NCBI GenBank assembly: GCA_910589415.1
Contig: OU342633.1
Span: forward strand, 39,252,210-39,316,209
Direction: 5' to 3'
Length of the DNA: 64,000 nucleotides
Source of the DNA: Malachius bipustulatus
Taxonomy: Eukaryota > Arthropoda > Insecta > Coleoptera > Melyridae
Below the pieces are notes generated by a model. The model saw only the letters and a program-made list of their open reading frames with translations. It searched no databases and was not told where the DNA came from. Positions within the stretch are counted from its first letter, which is position 1, and every line of letters starts with the position of its first letter. Made by a program: the position numbers and the translations under genes. Positions 34,906 through 46,000 of the stretch are shown here, piece by piece.

Positions 34906-35851
34906 CATAATAAAACGAGATTCAACTGATTAACTTGATTATGACAATAAAATGAGATAAAAAAAAATATGGACAAACATAATATTAGGTAGGTACATAC
35001 ATATTATGTTTGTTTCCGCGAATATTTTAAGATCCGCGGAAAATGTCACAAAAAGATGATCTAATATTATTATTATGTAAATAAGAAAAAAAATTATAAA
35101 AGGAGGAAATTGGGATTTTTAAAGCTTCAATTAGTCAGCTTTACTTCCGAAATAAAAATAATTTTAGGGTACTTGTTATACGGATAAAGCACCATTTGCC
35201 CTGCCACAGGCGAATATTGGAGATGTTACCGACATCTGTTTGATAAAAGGGCGGAATTACCTATACCGACGCCAGCGGATGGCCTGCTAATAAAAATAAA
35301 AATATCCATTTTGAGGAAACAATGTACGCGGTAAGCAAAACAAAGAGACAAAAAAATACATAAAATAGCCAGCAAATGAATGCCATTTAAAAATACAAAA
35401 CAAATGATCTCTTCGTGTACGAAAAAATGTTAGCCTTATCACTGAAAAAATACTTTCAGCGGTACTTTTTTGCTCAAATGTAAATATTATTTTTCGAATC
35501 AAATCCCTTTATAGGCTGTTAAACAACCATTAAAATGAAAAATACATAAAGCTAAATAACTTTACCTATGAACTATAAGGAGATGGGTTCAGTAACCAAG
35601 AAGTGATTTTCATGAAACGATTAAAAAAATGTGACAAAATCACTGTACCTCAGACAATTTCTCGCATATCTTAGAATGGATCGTATATTCTTAATATAGA
35701 TATTGGACTCTGTCTTAAATAATTAGCGCTCATTAACTGATCTGTAACACTGTAAGAGAGATTTTCAAAAATCCCTCAGCGCACTATTCAAATTTTCTTC
35801 AAATAAAAAAAACCGCCAGAAATTGAGAATTTTTCTAAGGGTAAAAACTAA
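34906..35851. other. no gene recognised; tandem lead-in to the next element
   Basis: A short inverted pair TTTCCGCG / CGCGGAAA near 35020-35042. At the right edge CTAAGGGTAAAAA is repeated head-to-tail (35835-35847 and 35848-35860), the second copy being the start of the next element. Confidence 0.4.
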
Positions 35852-36424
35852 GGGTAAAAACATAGTAGAACGACAAGACTAGAGGCACAGCGACGAGGTA
35901 AGCGACGCGGCTTTTATTTCATCGTGTATGGTAATGAAGCCAAACATAGTGAAGAGGTTGACGCAGTACTAAGCGACGAGACAAGCGAGGCGATGCGCGT
36001 CGAGATAAAAATTGGATTTATTATCGCGTTGATACTGGACGGTTCTATCTGCATTCTTTTTAAGTTTTGGCAATTTCTATTCTCAAATATTCAAAAAATC
36101 GGTCTGGGTGCTGCTTGAGCTCAGAAAATAATGTATGGTACTGTCCAAACCGTTTGCATACTTTATTAATAGGATGTACAGAATAAGTTATGTCCAAACT
36201 TCCCATTGCAATAATAATAAGCCCGCGAAGCGCGGCATTATCGAATAAAATTTCATCTTCACTATCGGAGAACATTGTTCATACTGAATTGAGTTTGGAA
36301 AGTCAAAGCAGTAAATCGCAACTTCTGTCTCTTCACTATGTGCATGTCTCCTGTCTCGTCGCTTATATCGTCGCTTACCTCGTCGCTGTGCCTCTAGCCT
36401 CGTCGTTCTACTATGTTTTTACCC
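35852..36424. mobile_element. Harbinger-like miniature element, first unit of a tandem dimer
   Basis: 573 bp beginning GGGTAAAAACATAGTAGAAC and ending with the inverted GTTCTACTATGTTTTTACCC. TIRs are about 56 bp and contain repeated CGACGAG/AGCGAC blocks. The left flank is TAA. GG-starting TIRs and a 3-bp TAA duplication fit the PIF/Harbinger superfamily. Frames inside (64-163 residues, running across both units) contain no transposase motif. Confidence 0.75.
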
Positions 36425-36987
36425 ATAGTAGAACGACGAGGCTAGAGGCACAGCGACGAGGTAAGCGACGCTGCTTTTATTTCATCGCGTATGGTAATGA
36501 AGCCAAACATAGTGAAGAGGTTGACGCAGTACTAAGCGACGAGACAAGCGAGGCGATGCGCGTCGAGATAAAAATTGGATTTATTATCGCGTTGATACTG
36601 GACGGTTCTAGCTGCATTCTTTTTAAGTTTTGGCAATTTCTATTCTCAAATATTCAAAAAATCGGTCTGGGTGCTGCTTGAGCGCAGAAAATAATGCATG
36701 GTACTGTCCAAACCGTTTGCATACTTTATTAATAGGATGTACAGAATAAGTTTTGTCCAAACTTCCCATTGCAATAATAATAAGCCCGCGAAGCGCGGCA
36801 TTATTGAATAAAATGTCATCTTCACTGTCAGAAAACATTGTTCATACTGAATTGAGTTTGGAAAGTCAAAGCAGTAAATCGCAACTTCTGTCTCCTCACT
36901 ATGTGCATGTCTCCTGTCTCGTCGTTTATATCGTCGCTTACCTCGTCGCTGTGCCTCTAGCCTCGTCGTTCTACTATGTTTTTACCC
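36425..36987. mobile_element. Harbinger-like miniature element, second unit of the dimer
   Basis: 563 bp, nearly identical to the first unit but lacking its first 10 bases: it starts directly ATAGTAGAACGACGAGGC after ...TTTTTACCC. It ends GTTTTTACCC at 36987, followed by TAA (36988-36990), the same trinucleotide as precedes the first unit. Confidence 0.75.
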
Positions 36988-37014
36988 TAAGACTCCATTG
37001 GTCGCTCATTGCGT

Positions 37015-37150
37015 CAAAGTAGCTTTACTACTAGAATTTTAAATAATAATTGAAAAAATCATTATGTCGTTCCACCAAGTAGGACTCGCTCTATTTTTTT
37101 TTATTTTTTTTTTATTTTTGTAAAAGACAACAGGAGGGTCCTTTTATAAA
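37015..37150. repeat. inverted-repeat arm, partner of 39226-39352
   Basis: GCGTCAAAGTAG..., CTACTAGAAT, TTATGTCGTTCCACCAAGTA and GACTCGC recur in reverse orientation at 39226-39352, with the poly-T/poly-A tract and AGG...CCT flank also shared. Confidence 0.55.
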
Positions 37151-37540
37151 ATCACAGCATCAACTTTCTTAGGTATTTCAAATATGGTGATACATTTTTT
37201 TATCAAGTTTAGGATGTAGCTCCAATTTCTGAGTAAAATTACATAAATCTTGCCCAAAAAAAAACAAAAAAACTCGTATTTTTCATAATTAATAATTCAT
37301 AATAATAAAATTATCATATCGTGCATTCATTGTTGGTGCAACAATGAATGCGCAAACACATGAAGGTGGTTAAATATTTATTTGGAAGTTTAATTTATTA
37401 TACAGCGTGTCCAAAATCTAAATACAAACTTTGGAGATTTCGAATCGGTTTTTCATGTTTTTTTTCAAATACAACGCCCTGTATATTATCATGGTATTAA
37501 TAAGGTATTGAAGTCGTCATTTACCCTTGTTTATATTATA
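37151..37540. other. no gene recognised
   Basis: AT-rich; a TA-CAGCGTGTCC motif near 37404 and GCCCTG-TA near 37476 could bound a tiny (~75 bp) element. Confidence 0.4.
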
Positions 37541-38416
37541 CAGGGTTATTCACGGTGTACGCCACCGAAGTTTATGGCCGTGTCTCTGGATTTTAGGATC
37601 TTTTTATTTTTGGAGTGAATAGAGACCCGGCAGAGGTACGTTTTAAAATTATATTCATAATGTACAGGATGTCCCAAAAGCATGAAACATATCAAAGTTA
37701 TGTTTTTTTAAACGGAATGCTTCTATGTTATTGCATTTTTAGATTGCCTGGAAAGAAAAAAGAAGATTGGCTTTTACAGTTGGTGTTTAAATTCAGAAGT
37801 TTGTGAGTTATAAACAAGTGAAAATCGTAATTTTTCAAGTTCAAGGCCCTGTACAAGGAAAATGGCTTAAGATAGAGAAAAACGGCTACATGTCCCTATT
37901 TTAACTTTTCATGTAGTATCCAATGATGTAGATGAAATGTTTATACAGGGTGATAAAAAAATTCTGAAATTTCTCGACGCGTCGACAAATAAATAAATCA
38001 AAGAAAGTACAAAAATGTTTCTGTACCATAGGATAGTAGGTACATGAAAAGTTAAAATAGAGACATGTAAGTAGTTTTTCTCTTTCTTGAACCGTTTTTG
38101 TTGTACAGGGCATTGAACTTGAAAAATGAAGATTTTCACTTGTTTATAACTCAAAAACTTATGAATTTAAACACCAACTGTAAAAACCAATCTTATTTTT
38201 TCTTCTCAGAAAATCTAAAAATACAATAACATAAGAGCATTCCATTTAAAAAAACATAACTTTGATATGTTTCATGCTTTTGGGACAGCCTGTACATTAT
38301 GAATATAATTTTAAAACGTACCTCTGTCGGGTCTCTATCCACTCCAAAAATAAAAAGATCCTAAAATCCAGAGACACGGCCATAAACTTCCGTGGCGTAT
38401 ACCGTGAATAACCCTG
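37541..38416. mobile_element. 876-bp near-perfect foldback element
   Basis: Ends CAGGGTTATTCACGGTGTAC and inverted GTATACCGTGAATAACCCTG, flanked by TATA. The arms, about 400 bp each, stay nearly identical through TTTATGGCCGTGTCTCTGG, AATAGAGACCCGRCAGAGG and an inner shell starting TACAGGATGTCCCAAAAGCA (37663, inverted match near 38280-38296). The inner core matches the element at 29229-30088. The loop is near 37950-38020. Small frames inside are arm readings. Confidence 0.85.
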
Positions 38417-38418
38417 TA

Positions 38419-39225
38419 TATTATTATTTATATTTTTTAACCTTAAATTATAGGGTTTATTACACCTTAGTCTCACATTTTAGAAGTTGCAATAATATAT
38501 TTGTAAAATATTATTTTATTGGTATAAATACAGAGTGTATGATTTTATACAATTGGAGGACAAATAAATTTTCTATTTTATAAAATGTAATGTAATATCT
38601 CAAACTAAATATTTCAATTTCGATTGACAGTTTAAATTATAAGACTTGGAGCTGAGGTAACTCTGCCGTCGTTTCACCAAAAATTATGACCTTAAAATAT
38701 AACAAGGCGATTTAATTATTGCGAGACAATATTGAAATATCAATAATTATCCAAAAATCTGGAAAGTTTACAGGTGTAGATAAGGAAAGTCCAAAATGGC
38801 CGATGTCGCGATTTTTATAATTCTCACATTAATTGAACGCGGATGTTCGTTTGCTTCGATGTCGCGTTATAGAGATAACTCGGGCTCGTTAAATAAATCA
38901 CGGATAAATAAGGTAAATTATACTTAGGTATTAAAGAGGTAAGGTAAGATATCTATTTACTAGAGAAATTAACCGGAGACGCCACAAAGCTTGTTCTCGC
39001 CTCGCAGTTCTCGTCTCGTAATTCTATCGGTCATTCCTGCGTTCTGGCTGCATCGTCAAATTATTACGTCATTTTCCGCAAATCACCGTACCCTCTCACC
39101 TCAGGTGACATTCCTTGACCTATCAGGAATCTCGCTCTGTCCTTATTCGTTTAATGTGTTAACCTTGTTCAAGCTTGTTAATATTTAATAACTGCTTTAA
39201 CACCGATAGGTTGTTACAATTTTAT
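38419..39225. other. no gene recognised
   Basis: AT-rich, with a GC-richer patch about 38975-39150 holding a 65-residue plus frame without motif. Confidence 0.4.
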
Positions 39226-39352
39226 AAAAGGAAGGCCTGTATTTAACAAAAATAAAAAAAAAGGGCGAGTCGTGGGTACTTGGTGAAACGACATAAGTTT
39301 TTTTATTCTAGTAGTACCCAAGTATTTTGACGCAACCCTGTATAATTAATCG
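39226..39352. repeat. inverted-repeat arm, partner of 37015-37150
   Basis: GTGGGTACTTGGTGAAACGA, CATAAGTTTTTTTATTCTAG and TATTTTGACGCAACCCTG-TA; ends with the CCCTG-TA terminus seen on many elements here. Confidence 0.55.
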
Positions 39353-40775
39353 CAGACCAATTATAAGAACACTAAGAAAATAAATACAGAATAAATCAAA
39401 TAAATACACTAGACAAGGTACTTTATGAAAAGACAGTGATAGATCTCTACATCCACTACGAGCAGATAGACCTTCTCAATCTTTAGACTCTTTTCATTAT
39501 TCTGTTAAAGCCCAACATTTATCAAATATGAAGACATGATATCCTAACTCTGAAAAATTCAGGTTATTTAAGCGTTTATAGCACAAAATTCTTCATACAG
39601 TAAATAGATTGCCGGAATGTATGGAATGTTCTGATGTTGTGCAAACGATGATAAAGTGTCAATCGTCTCACAGCAATTAAATCAGGAACACTCCCAAATA
39701 CACAAGTCTTTGATCGAGGCTTCATTTATGTTATTTTATATTTAAAACACATAATTCAAAATCAAAATAGAGATAGATAATGCTTCAAATTAACACGCAC
39801 CTGGGTAAACATAATATGTATATAGTTGTAAATAAATAATAAATTTATATGGCCTGTGTCCGGCACTCTGGTTACTCTTCAGGGACGTTGTTAATGATAC
39901 ACAAAATTAATATTTTATTAAAATTTATGCCCGAAATGCCAGAAAAATTGGTCGTGAGACCAGACTAAAAAATGATAACGTTACATCTGCGTGGAACTTA
40001 TAACATGTATGTAGGTATCAACATCATTATTAATTATGTTTATACCGTCCAAGGGTCACAAAGCTTATAAGCCGAGGTGTGTAAACAAACATTGCCCGTG
40101 ATGCATTAATTGCCTTATTGCAATTTAAACCCCTTATCATAGTTTACGGTACTTCTAAGAGTCACGTTGTTTATGAATGAACTATCTCATTATTAATAAT
40201 ATAACGTGAGGTTGCGACGGCGCGCTTAGAATTATTTTTCATACTTCATACGACCGCTATAATACGAAATATCGTATTACATACTCTTTGCGCATAGTTT
40301 TTTGTATGCACACGAGAGATTTCTCACATATTTATTTAAAAAGTGCGCGGAACGTAATACTATAATAAGGCATAGGCAAAAATTATTTTCGTGCTATTTT
40401 ACAATAATTGAAAATTCTACTTTTTCTATTTCTTTATGGTCTTCGGCCTTTACATTTAGCCAGTAGTACCTATTCTTCTCGAAAGGTTGATTATGAAATT
40501 GATATTTTTTATGTTCAAGGGAAAAGTATAGTCATAACCCGTGCACAAAAGGAATTTCTCACTCATGTGAAATGCGGTACTCGACTTAATCTCTTGCTTC
40601 AACTTTTTCATTTTCACGAAAATAAACTACACAGGGTAGCGAGAAAGTCTGTCAACAGTCCAATAAATCTTTCAGGTTTGACTTTTGAAAAAAATGCAAA
40701 ACCAGGTCATTTTCATAATTTAATTTTCTTTCTATTGATGTAATTTTTTATAGAGAGTGTTCCTTGGCTAAGTAA
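39353..40775. other. no gene recognised
   Basis: AT-rich; the 111-residue plus frame at 40408-40743 has no recognised domain. Confidence 0.4.
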
Positions 40776-41168
40776 TGACAACATTGTCTATTTTTTAAAT
40801 AGGGCACCCTGTATTTTTTTGTATTTTCATATTTCCTGAGAAAATCCAACAATAATGTTTTTTTTACAGATTGCCTTCAAATCAAGTAGTTTTTGAGTTA
40901 TAAGCAAGTGAAATCGCAATTTTTCATTTTGAAAGCAGAGTGTATACAGGGTGATTTATTAGCTTATATCGGAAACGGGATATCTTGAGTCATTTCCGAT
41001 GTACACTGCTTTGAACAAGAAAAATTGCCATTTTCACTTGTTTATAACTCAAAAACTACTTGATTTAAACTCTAACTGTATCAACCATTATTACTCAATT
41101 TTCTCAGGGAATACGACGATACAATAATATACAGAGTGTTCTATTTAAAAAATAGATAATAATGTAAA
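40776..41168. mobile_element. foldback element related to the 29 kb and 37 kb cores
   Basis: CTATTTTTTAAATAGGGCAC on the left pairs with GTTCTATTTAAAAAATAG on the right. Inner blocks GAGTTATAAGCAAGTG and TTTCACTTGTTTATAACTC pair and are the same theme as in the 29229 and 37541 elements. A TACAGGGTGATTT lies near the centre. Confidence 0.6.
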
Positions 41169-41689
41169 TATGCAGCTACTAAATCAGGCAACAAAGATCA
41201 ACCATAACCTCGACGATAACATAACTATATCACCAATCGCCAACCTTAGTTGAGAGCATGCGCATTATTGTCCTAATCTCGGATACCACTTCTGTATGAT
41301 TACCAAAATTGGCTTCGAAGCCAGTGTTTTTCTAGAAGCAATCGCAAAATTGCATTCTCGACGCGACACCTTAGAAACTTCATTTTTCAATAGGATACAA
41401 AGCAATTTCAACCCAGTGATCCCCCGGCTTCACAATTCGCTGTCGGGTGAACAGATTCATTCCAGTTAAGATGTCAACACTGCCAGCTGGGCCCGGAACC
41501 TTTTAATTTCTACAATTGACGACGGTTGACAGTTTGACCCCTGCCCGTGCGAGTTAATATAGGTACTGCCTTTATGACCTGCGAATTACTATTCCAATAA
41601 TTAAAAAGTACCTATAAAGATTGAGAAGTACCTTAGTACCTACCTAGGGAGAAAATAGAGCAACTTCAATGCAGACCTTACCTAGGCCT
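41169..41689. other. no gene recognised
   Basis: No repeat partner or coding motif seen. Confidence 0.4.
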
Positions 41690-41823
41690 AACTGGGGTGC
41701 TGTTCAAGCGACTAGTTGGGTAAAGGGAAGAGGGAGCAGAGAAGATGTAACTGAAAAAGCTGAGTAAGCACCAGCTGAGATAGGCAATTGGACTTCTAAC
41801 AGGACACTGCCCACTAATTACAC
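41690..41823 (+). pseudogene. jockey/R1-like non-LTR retrotransposon fragment, left part
   Basis: Plus-strand translation just before the solo LTR reads KLSKHQLR, a stop, then AIGLLTGHCPLIT. LLTGHCPL is the hallmark just after the RNase H domain in insect non-LTR elements of the jockey/R1 group. The frame is cut by the LTR at 41824 and resumes at 42843. Internal stops show decay. Confidence 0.65.
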
Positions 41824-42125
41824 TGTAACGTACATTTTGTACGTACCGGCTAAATGCCGGCAACGCGGAGACAACGGCGGGCGCGCGCAGTAAGTGAGTG
41901 ATGGTGGGTTTTAGTGCGACGCAAGCTGGCGGCCTCGAGTTTCGTAACATCGACTGTCGAGTTGAAATCAGGTGCGTTCATCTTCATACCGGCCCTTTCA
42001 CTTTCTTTTCACTTCTGGATTCGCTAGAGGAAGGTACATTTCCGCAAACACAGGGAATTTTTAGCGAAATGGCGTTGTGAACTTTCACTTAAATTATTAT
42101 AACCATCCCTCACGTTTTTGGCTTG

Positions 42126-42377
42126 GTGAGTGTTGTAGAATGATTTTGTTAATTGTGCTAGAAATATACAGATCATATTTTCATAATACCGTATGCTAAT
42201 TTTAATTACAGCTTTTAAATCCGATCGAGTTTCGCTCCACTTGTAAAACTTTGCCGATCACATGTTTGATCTTAACATATCTTGAAGACGGGACATCATT
42301 TTATGTACCCTCGGCAAGCAGACTCGATCGGACCGTTCATTAATGCAAGAGTGTTTCTGATATCCATGAAATTACAG
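42126..42377 (+). other. intron-like segment inside the long LTR
   Basis: Exactly this segment is missing from the sister LTR, where GTTTTTGGCTTG joins directly to CTTTTTCC. The segment starts GTGAGTGT, a strong 5' splice site, and ends GAAATTACAG, an acceptor-like sequence. A second TAATTACAGCTTTT occurs internally near 42206. Confidence 0.55.
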
Positions 42378-42378
42378 C

Positions 42379-42470
42379 TTTTTCCCTGGAGTCAATTTTT
42401 CCCTGGAGGCAACTTTTTCCCTGGAGGTCATCTTTTCCCTGGAGTTCACTCTTTTCCCTGGAGGCCATCT
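42379..42470 (+). repeat. 17-19 bp minisatellite, five units
   Basis: CCCTGGAG recurs at 42384, 42401, 42419, 42437 and 42456 with T-rich spacers. The sister LTR has about four more degenerate units. Confidence 0.75.
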
Positions 42471-42842
42471 TTTTCGTACCGAGAAGAACTCCACGTACCA
42501 AGGCAGATTTTCTTGGATACCAGGTCACCCTTTCAAACCAAGCAAGTTCCTGGAGCCAAGCCATACGAAGATAAGTGCCTTGTAAACTCTTAGCACCCGA
42601 TCCATTCATTCGACTAGCACCGCACGCTCTTGTTTTTTTATTATCTGTTAACCGTGCTCAAGAGTGTAATATTAATCACTGTGATATATTTTATATTTTA
42701 ATAAAGAGTACCTGTTGTTCTGCTGACCCGCTTGTTATTGTTGACCCTCTTAGACTAGCGACTCAACCTACGACCCTTGTTTTTCTTGTCTCATGCTCTC
42801 AGCGACTATTTTTCCCCTCTAAGGGTTAAATAGTTCGTTTCA

Positions 42843-43055
42843 ACACCTCTCAATAATAGGAGTGAAAAATATCCCGGATTACAGGAGATGCGGGGAGGGG
42901 GAGGAAACCCCATACCACCTAATATGTGAATGCCCAGCACTAGAGGGAACTAGACTTCTAGTATTTGGGACCGAAATGGCAGAACCAAAAGAAATAGAAC
43001 AAGCACCCATTGGACTCATACTGAAATACTTTCGGGAGATGGGACCGATGAGATA
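42843..43055 (+). pseudogene. jockey/R1-like non-LTR retrotransposon C-terminal tail
   Basis: Plus-strand frame gives IIGVKNIPDYRRCGEG, then EETPYHLICECPALEGTR and a short tail ending at a TGA-type stop after GPMR (43056). The pattern R-C-G-x-x-x-E-T-x-x-H-L-x-C-E-C-P-A-L follows the RNase H domain in this group. In most members the first part has two Cys (CRRC), and here one is Tyr. The frame is shifted relative to the left part at 41690-41823. Confidence 0.75.
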
Positions 43056-46000
43056 ATTATCCAAAGGGGTACAATAAGCGCAAGCTTCAGTACAAGGGCT
43101 TTGAACCTACCCTAGAATTAATAGTACCTACCTATAAATTCAAAAGAAATTTTTTATTATAATCGAAATATGTATTTAAAAATCGATTCAATTCTAATTT
43201 TTTATATTATTTTTTCTAATAACCGCATGTTCTCAAGTCTATACGCGCTAAAAAGTACTGTGTGAATCATATACAGAGCAAGATTTTTGGTACAAGATTA
43301 TTTGAAGCCGAAAATGAACTTTGCCCGATTAAAACTGAATCACCCTGTATTTAGTTTCGCCTTCAAGACCGCAACAAGACAAAGGGCTGCTTCGTCACGA
43401 TTTAGAAGTTGAGAACTCCTCTTAGTCACGGACTGGAGTTAGCTACCGTAGTTTCGAATTTGAATAGTAACCTAATTGTCAAGTGTAACTCTTGCCTTGC
43501 GCAGCACTTCACATCTTTTCCACTCAAGTAATGCGAAGTGCGTCTCCCTTTGATACGTTCCAGAAAAATGTCAATAAATATTTATTGATTATGAATAAAA
43601 CACTAATATTTTATAAAATTCTACTGTATTAATACAGTACTCGTGCTTATATAGGAGTTAAAAAAAATAACAATTTTTACGAAAATTCAAAAGGCTGCCA
43701 TTTTGAAACGACTCAACCGATTTCGCTCTTATTCAATCCTTGACCACTCCCTCTTTCTAGGCATCTAACTGCCACAAAACTTTCAGCTTCTTGGATGAAA
43801 AGCGGACCCTGTGACAGTGACAAAACATGTTTCTTTTTTGAATTATGAGGCAACACCTGTAGTAAAGTTTTTTGACGAAAATACAAAGACTCCATAAGTT
43901 CTACCAGAATCCAAAATTTTGTGAAATAATCTGGAAAGATGAAGCTACAGTTAGATTTTCAAAATCGAAATTTTATTAAATTTTGAGATACGTATATAAT
44001 TTGGGAAAACCATTTTTTTTTTCGTTATCTGAAAGTCAGGATCGGTGGAAATTTGATGATTTTGAGTGATTTTCGTAAAGCAGGTGCGTCCTCAATATTT
44101 TTTTTATTAATCCTAAATAATCCTCAATAATCCTCAATAGTAATTTTAATAATCCTCAATAATACATTTTTATAATTAAAAATACACTGACAAAAATTTA
44201 AGACATTATACAACTTGAACTTTACTGACTGAGCTGAGGCCTCGTGATGGTTATACTCTTTGACACACTCCATTACCTGGCACTTGACTATTAGTTACAT
44301 GTACCCATTATCTATTTACCTCTTCATTTCCTCGTATATAAATGAAATTAGCCTTTGAGGAAACAGTTTACCAAAGACATTCATGTTTCACGTGCAACTT
44401 TATATTAACCTATGTTGGTATACTAACTTGTTGCGCTGAAATAGACAAGTTAATACCTAGAACTTCACTAATTCTTACTAGTAACAAAACAAGTGCCTTG
44501 AAAAATTTTTGCTAAAACATTCAGATCTATTTCTTAAAAAAATCGTCCTATATGTACCTACTTCAATAGTATTTATATAAGTTAAGAGAAAACTTAAATT
44601 AGGACTTAAGACAGAAAAAGGCTTCATCTTAACTTGCACGACCTCTATCAGGTTCAAAGAAAGCATGAAAGTTTGAACTTTACATGTTCGGGCGAGTAAA
44701 GAAAGACCAGCGGGAGATAACAGCAGCCCATAACTTTAGATATTTGCGCCCAGGCGAGATAGGAAACACTATAGAGGCAAAAAGCGACCCAAGCCGGAGG
44801 CAAGAATGTTATCTGACTCTTTAGAAGAAGAGGCGCGATTTTAAGGAGGTATATAACTGACAGTTCGCCGAGATTTAGAGATTCACTTAAAACTTGTTCC
44901 CGAACTTTTATAAATCTATTATTCGAATTCTTAGCGGGACAACTTCGAGTAAGTATTAGTTATCTAAATAAACTTGCTGATCAAATCAGAAAGTTTATGA
45001 TGGGATGGAAGTTTTTAAAAATTGCTTTCTTTCATGAATTGTGCACATAGCCTGGTAATGTAGTGGACTCTTTAAAGTGAACATTTTGTTTTTATTTCGG
45101 AATCGAGTTATCTTGCAACTTCTTTTCTTATCATCTTAAATTATTTTGTAACAAAAGAGAGATTTGTTTATTTTGTTCTAGAGAAGACCTTCTAAAAAAT
45201 ACAACGCCTACTTTCATTCAAAGAGAATTCGAATTAGACTGTCCCGAATAGAAAGAAATTCTTCCTAACATAAATCTACTTTATTTTTAAAGAAAACAAG
45301 AATCAAAATTGTCCAAAAATAGATTTGTTCAAATGAAAAAATTGTTAATTTGCCTGGTCATTTGGATGAATAGGTACTTTTCCCTAATACCATACATAAA
45401 AGCCCTGCAAGTAGATAAAAAAATGTTTCAATAATAAAAGGTTTAAAATACATACATAGTCTCAATTTTTTCTGAAAAATTTCCCACCTCTAGGGCCAGC
45501 TTGGCTATTTTATAATTCACAAATCACATTTTTGATTTATTTTTATTTTTTAACTATCAATGATTCACTTAAATTCAAGACTATTTTATAAATTTTAATA
45601 TTAACTAGAGTTTCGTCGTAAAACGCTAGTGGGATGTTCGAAACGAGAAAGCTGCTTTCTATCGCGTTCCAAATCGACCTAGCTGAAACTTCAGCGTGAA
45701 CTGAAAGTAAAGCCTGAAGCGAGAACTGAAAGGCGCTGTTAGAACAGGGAGTTTCAGCAGTAGCACCGGAGTTGTCAGATTGTAATCAACTTCCCGCTCT
45801 TACCCTTTTTCCATTATACCAAAATAATAAAACATCCTTAAAAACGGGAAAATTTTTATTTCAAAAATAATGTAATTCATCACTCATAAATTTCGTAAGC
45901 GTAAACCAAATTTTATTAAAAAAACAACAACACTAGTATCATATCATACAACTTAGGCAACACTGTAAGTGATATGAACATAGAAAATTGCTATGCGCGA

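Larger units (their letters stand above)
41824..42842 (+). mobile_element. solo LTR, Gypsy-type, family D (long copy)
   Basis: 1019 bp beginning TGTAACGTACATTTTGTACG and ending GTTCGTTTCA, with a perfect 4-bp duplication ACAC (41820-41823 and 42843-42846). AATAAA lies at 42700. It aligns with the 750-bp LTR at 11125-11874 at both ends but contains an additional 252-bp block with GT...AG borders (42126-42377) and an expanded CCCTGGAG minisatellite. It interrupts a non-LTR retrotransposon tail, so it is the younger insertion. Confidence 0.85.

Noticed and set aside
36190..36681. 163-residue frame, partly repeated at 35924-36118 and 36753-37022
   Set aside because: It runs across the joint of the two Harbinger-like units; repetition comes from the tandem copies, and it has no transposase motif.
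40408..40743. 111-residue plus-strand frame
   Set aside because: No motif, low-complexity AT-rich start, no neighbouring exon signals.
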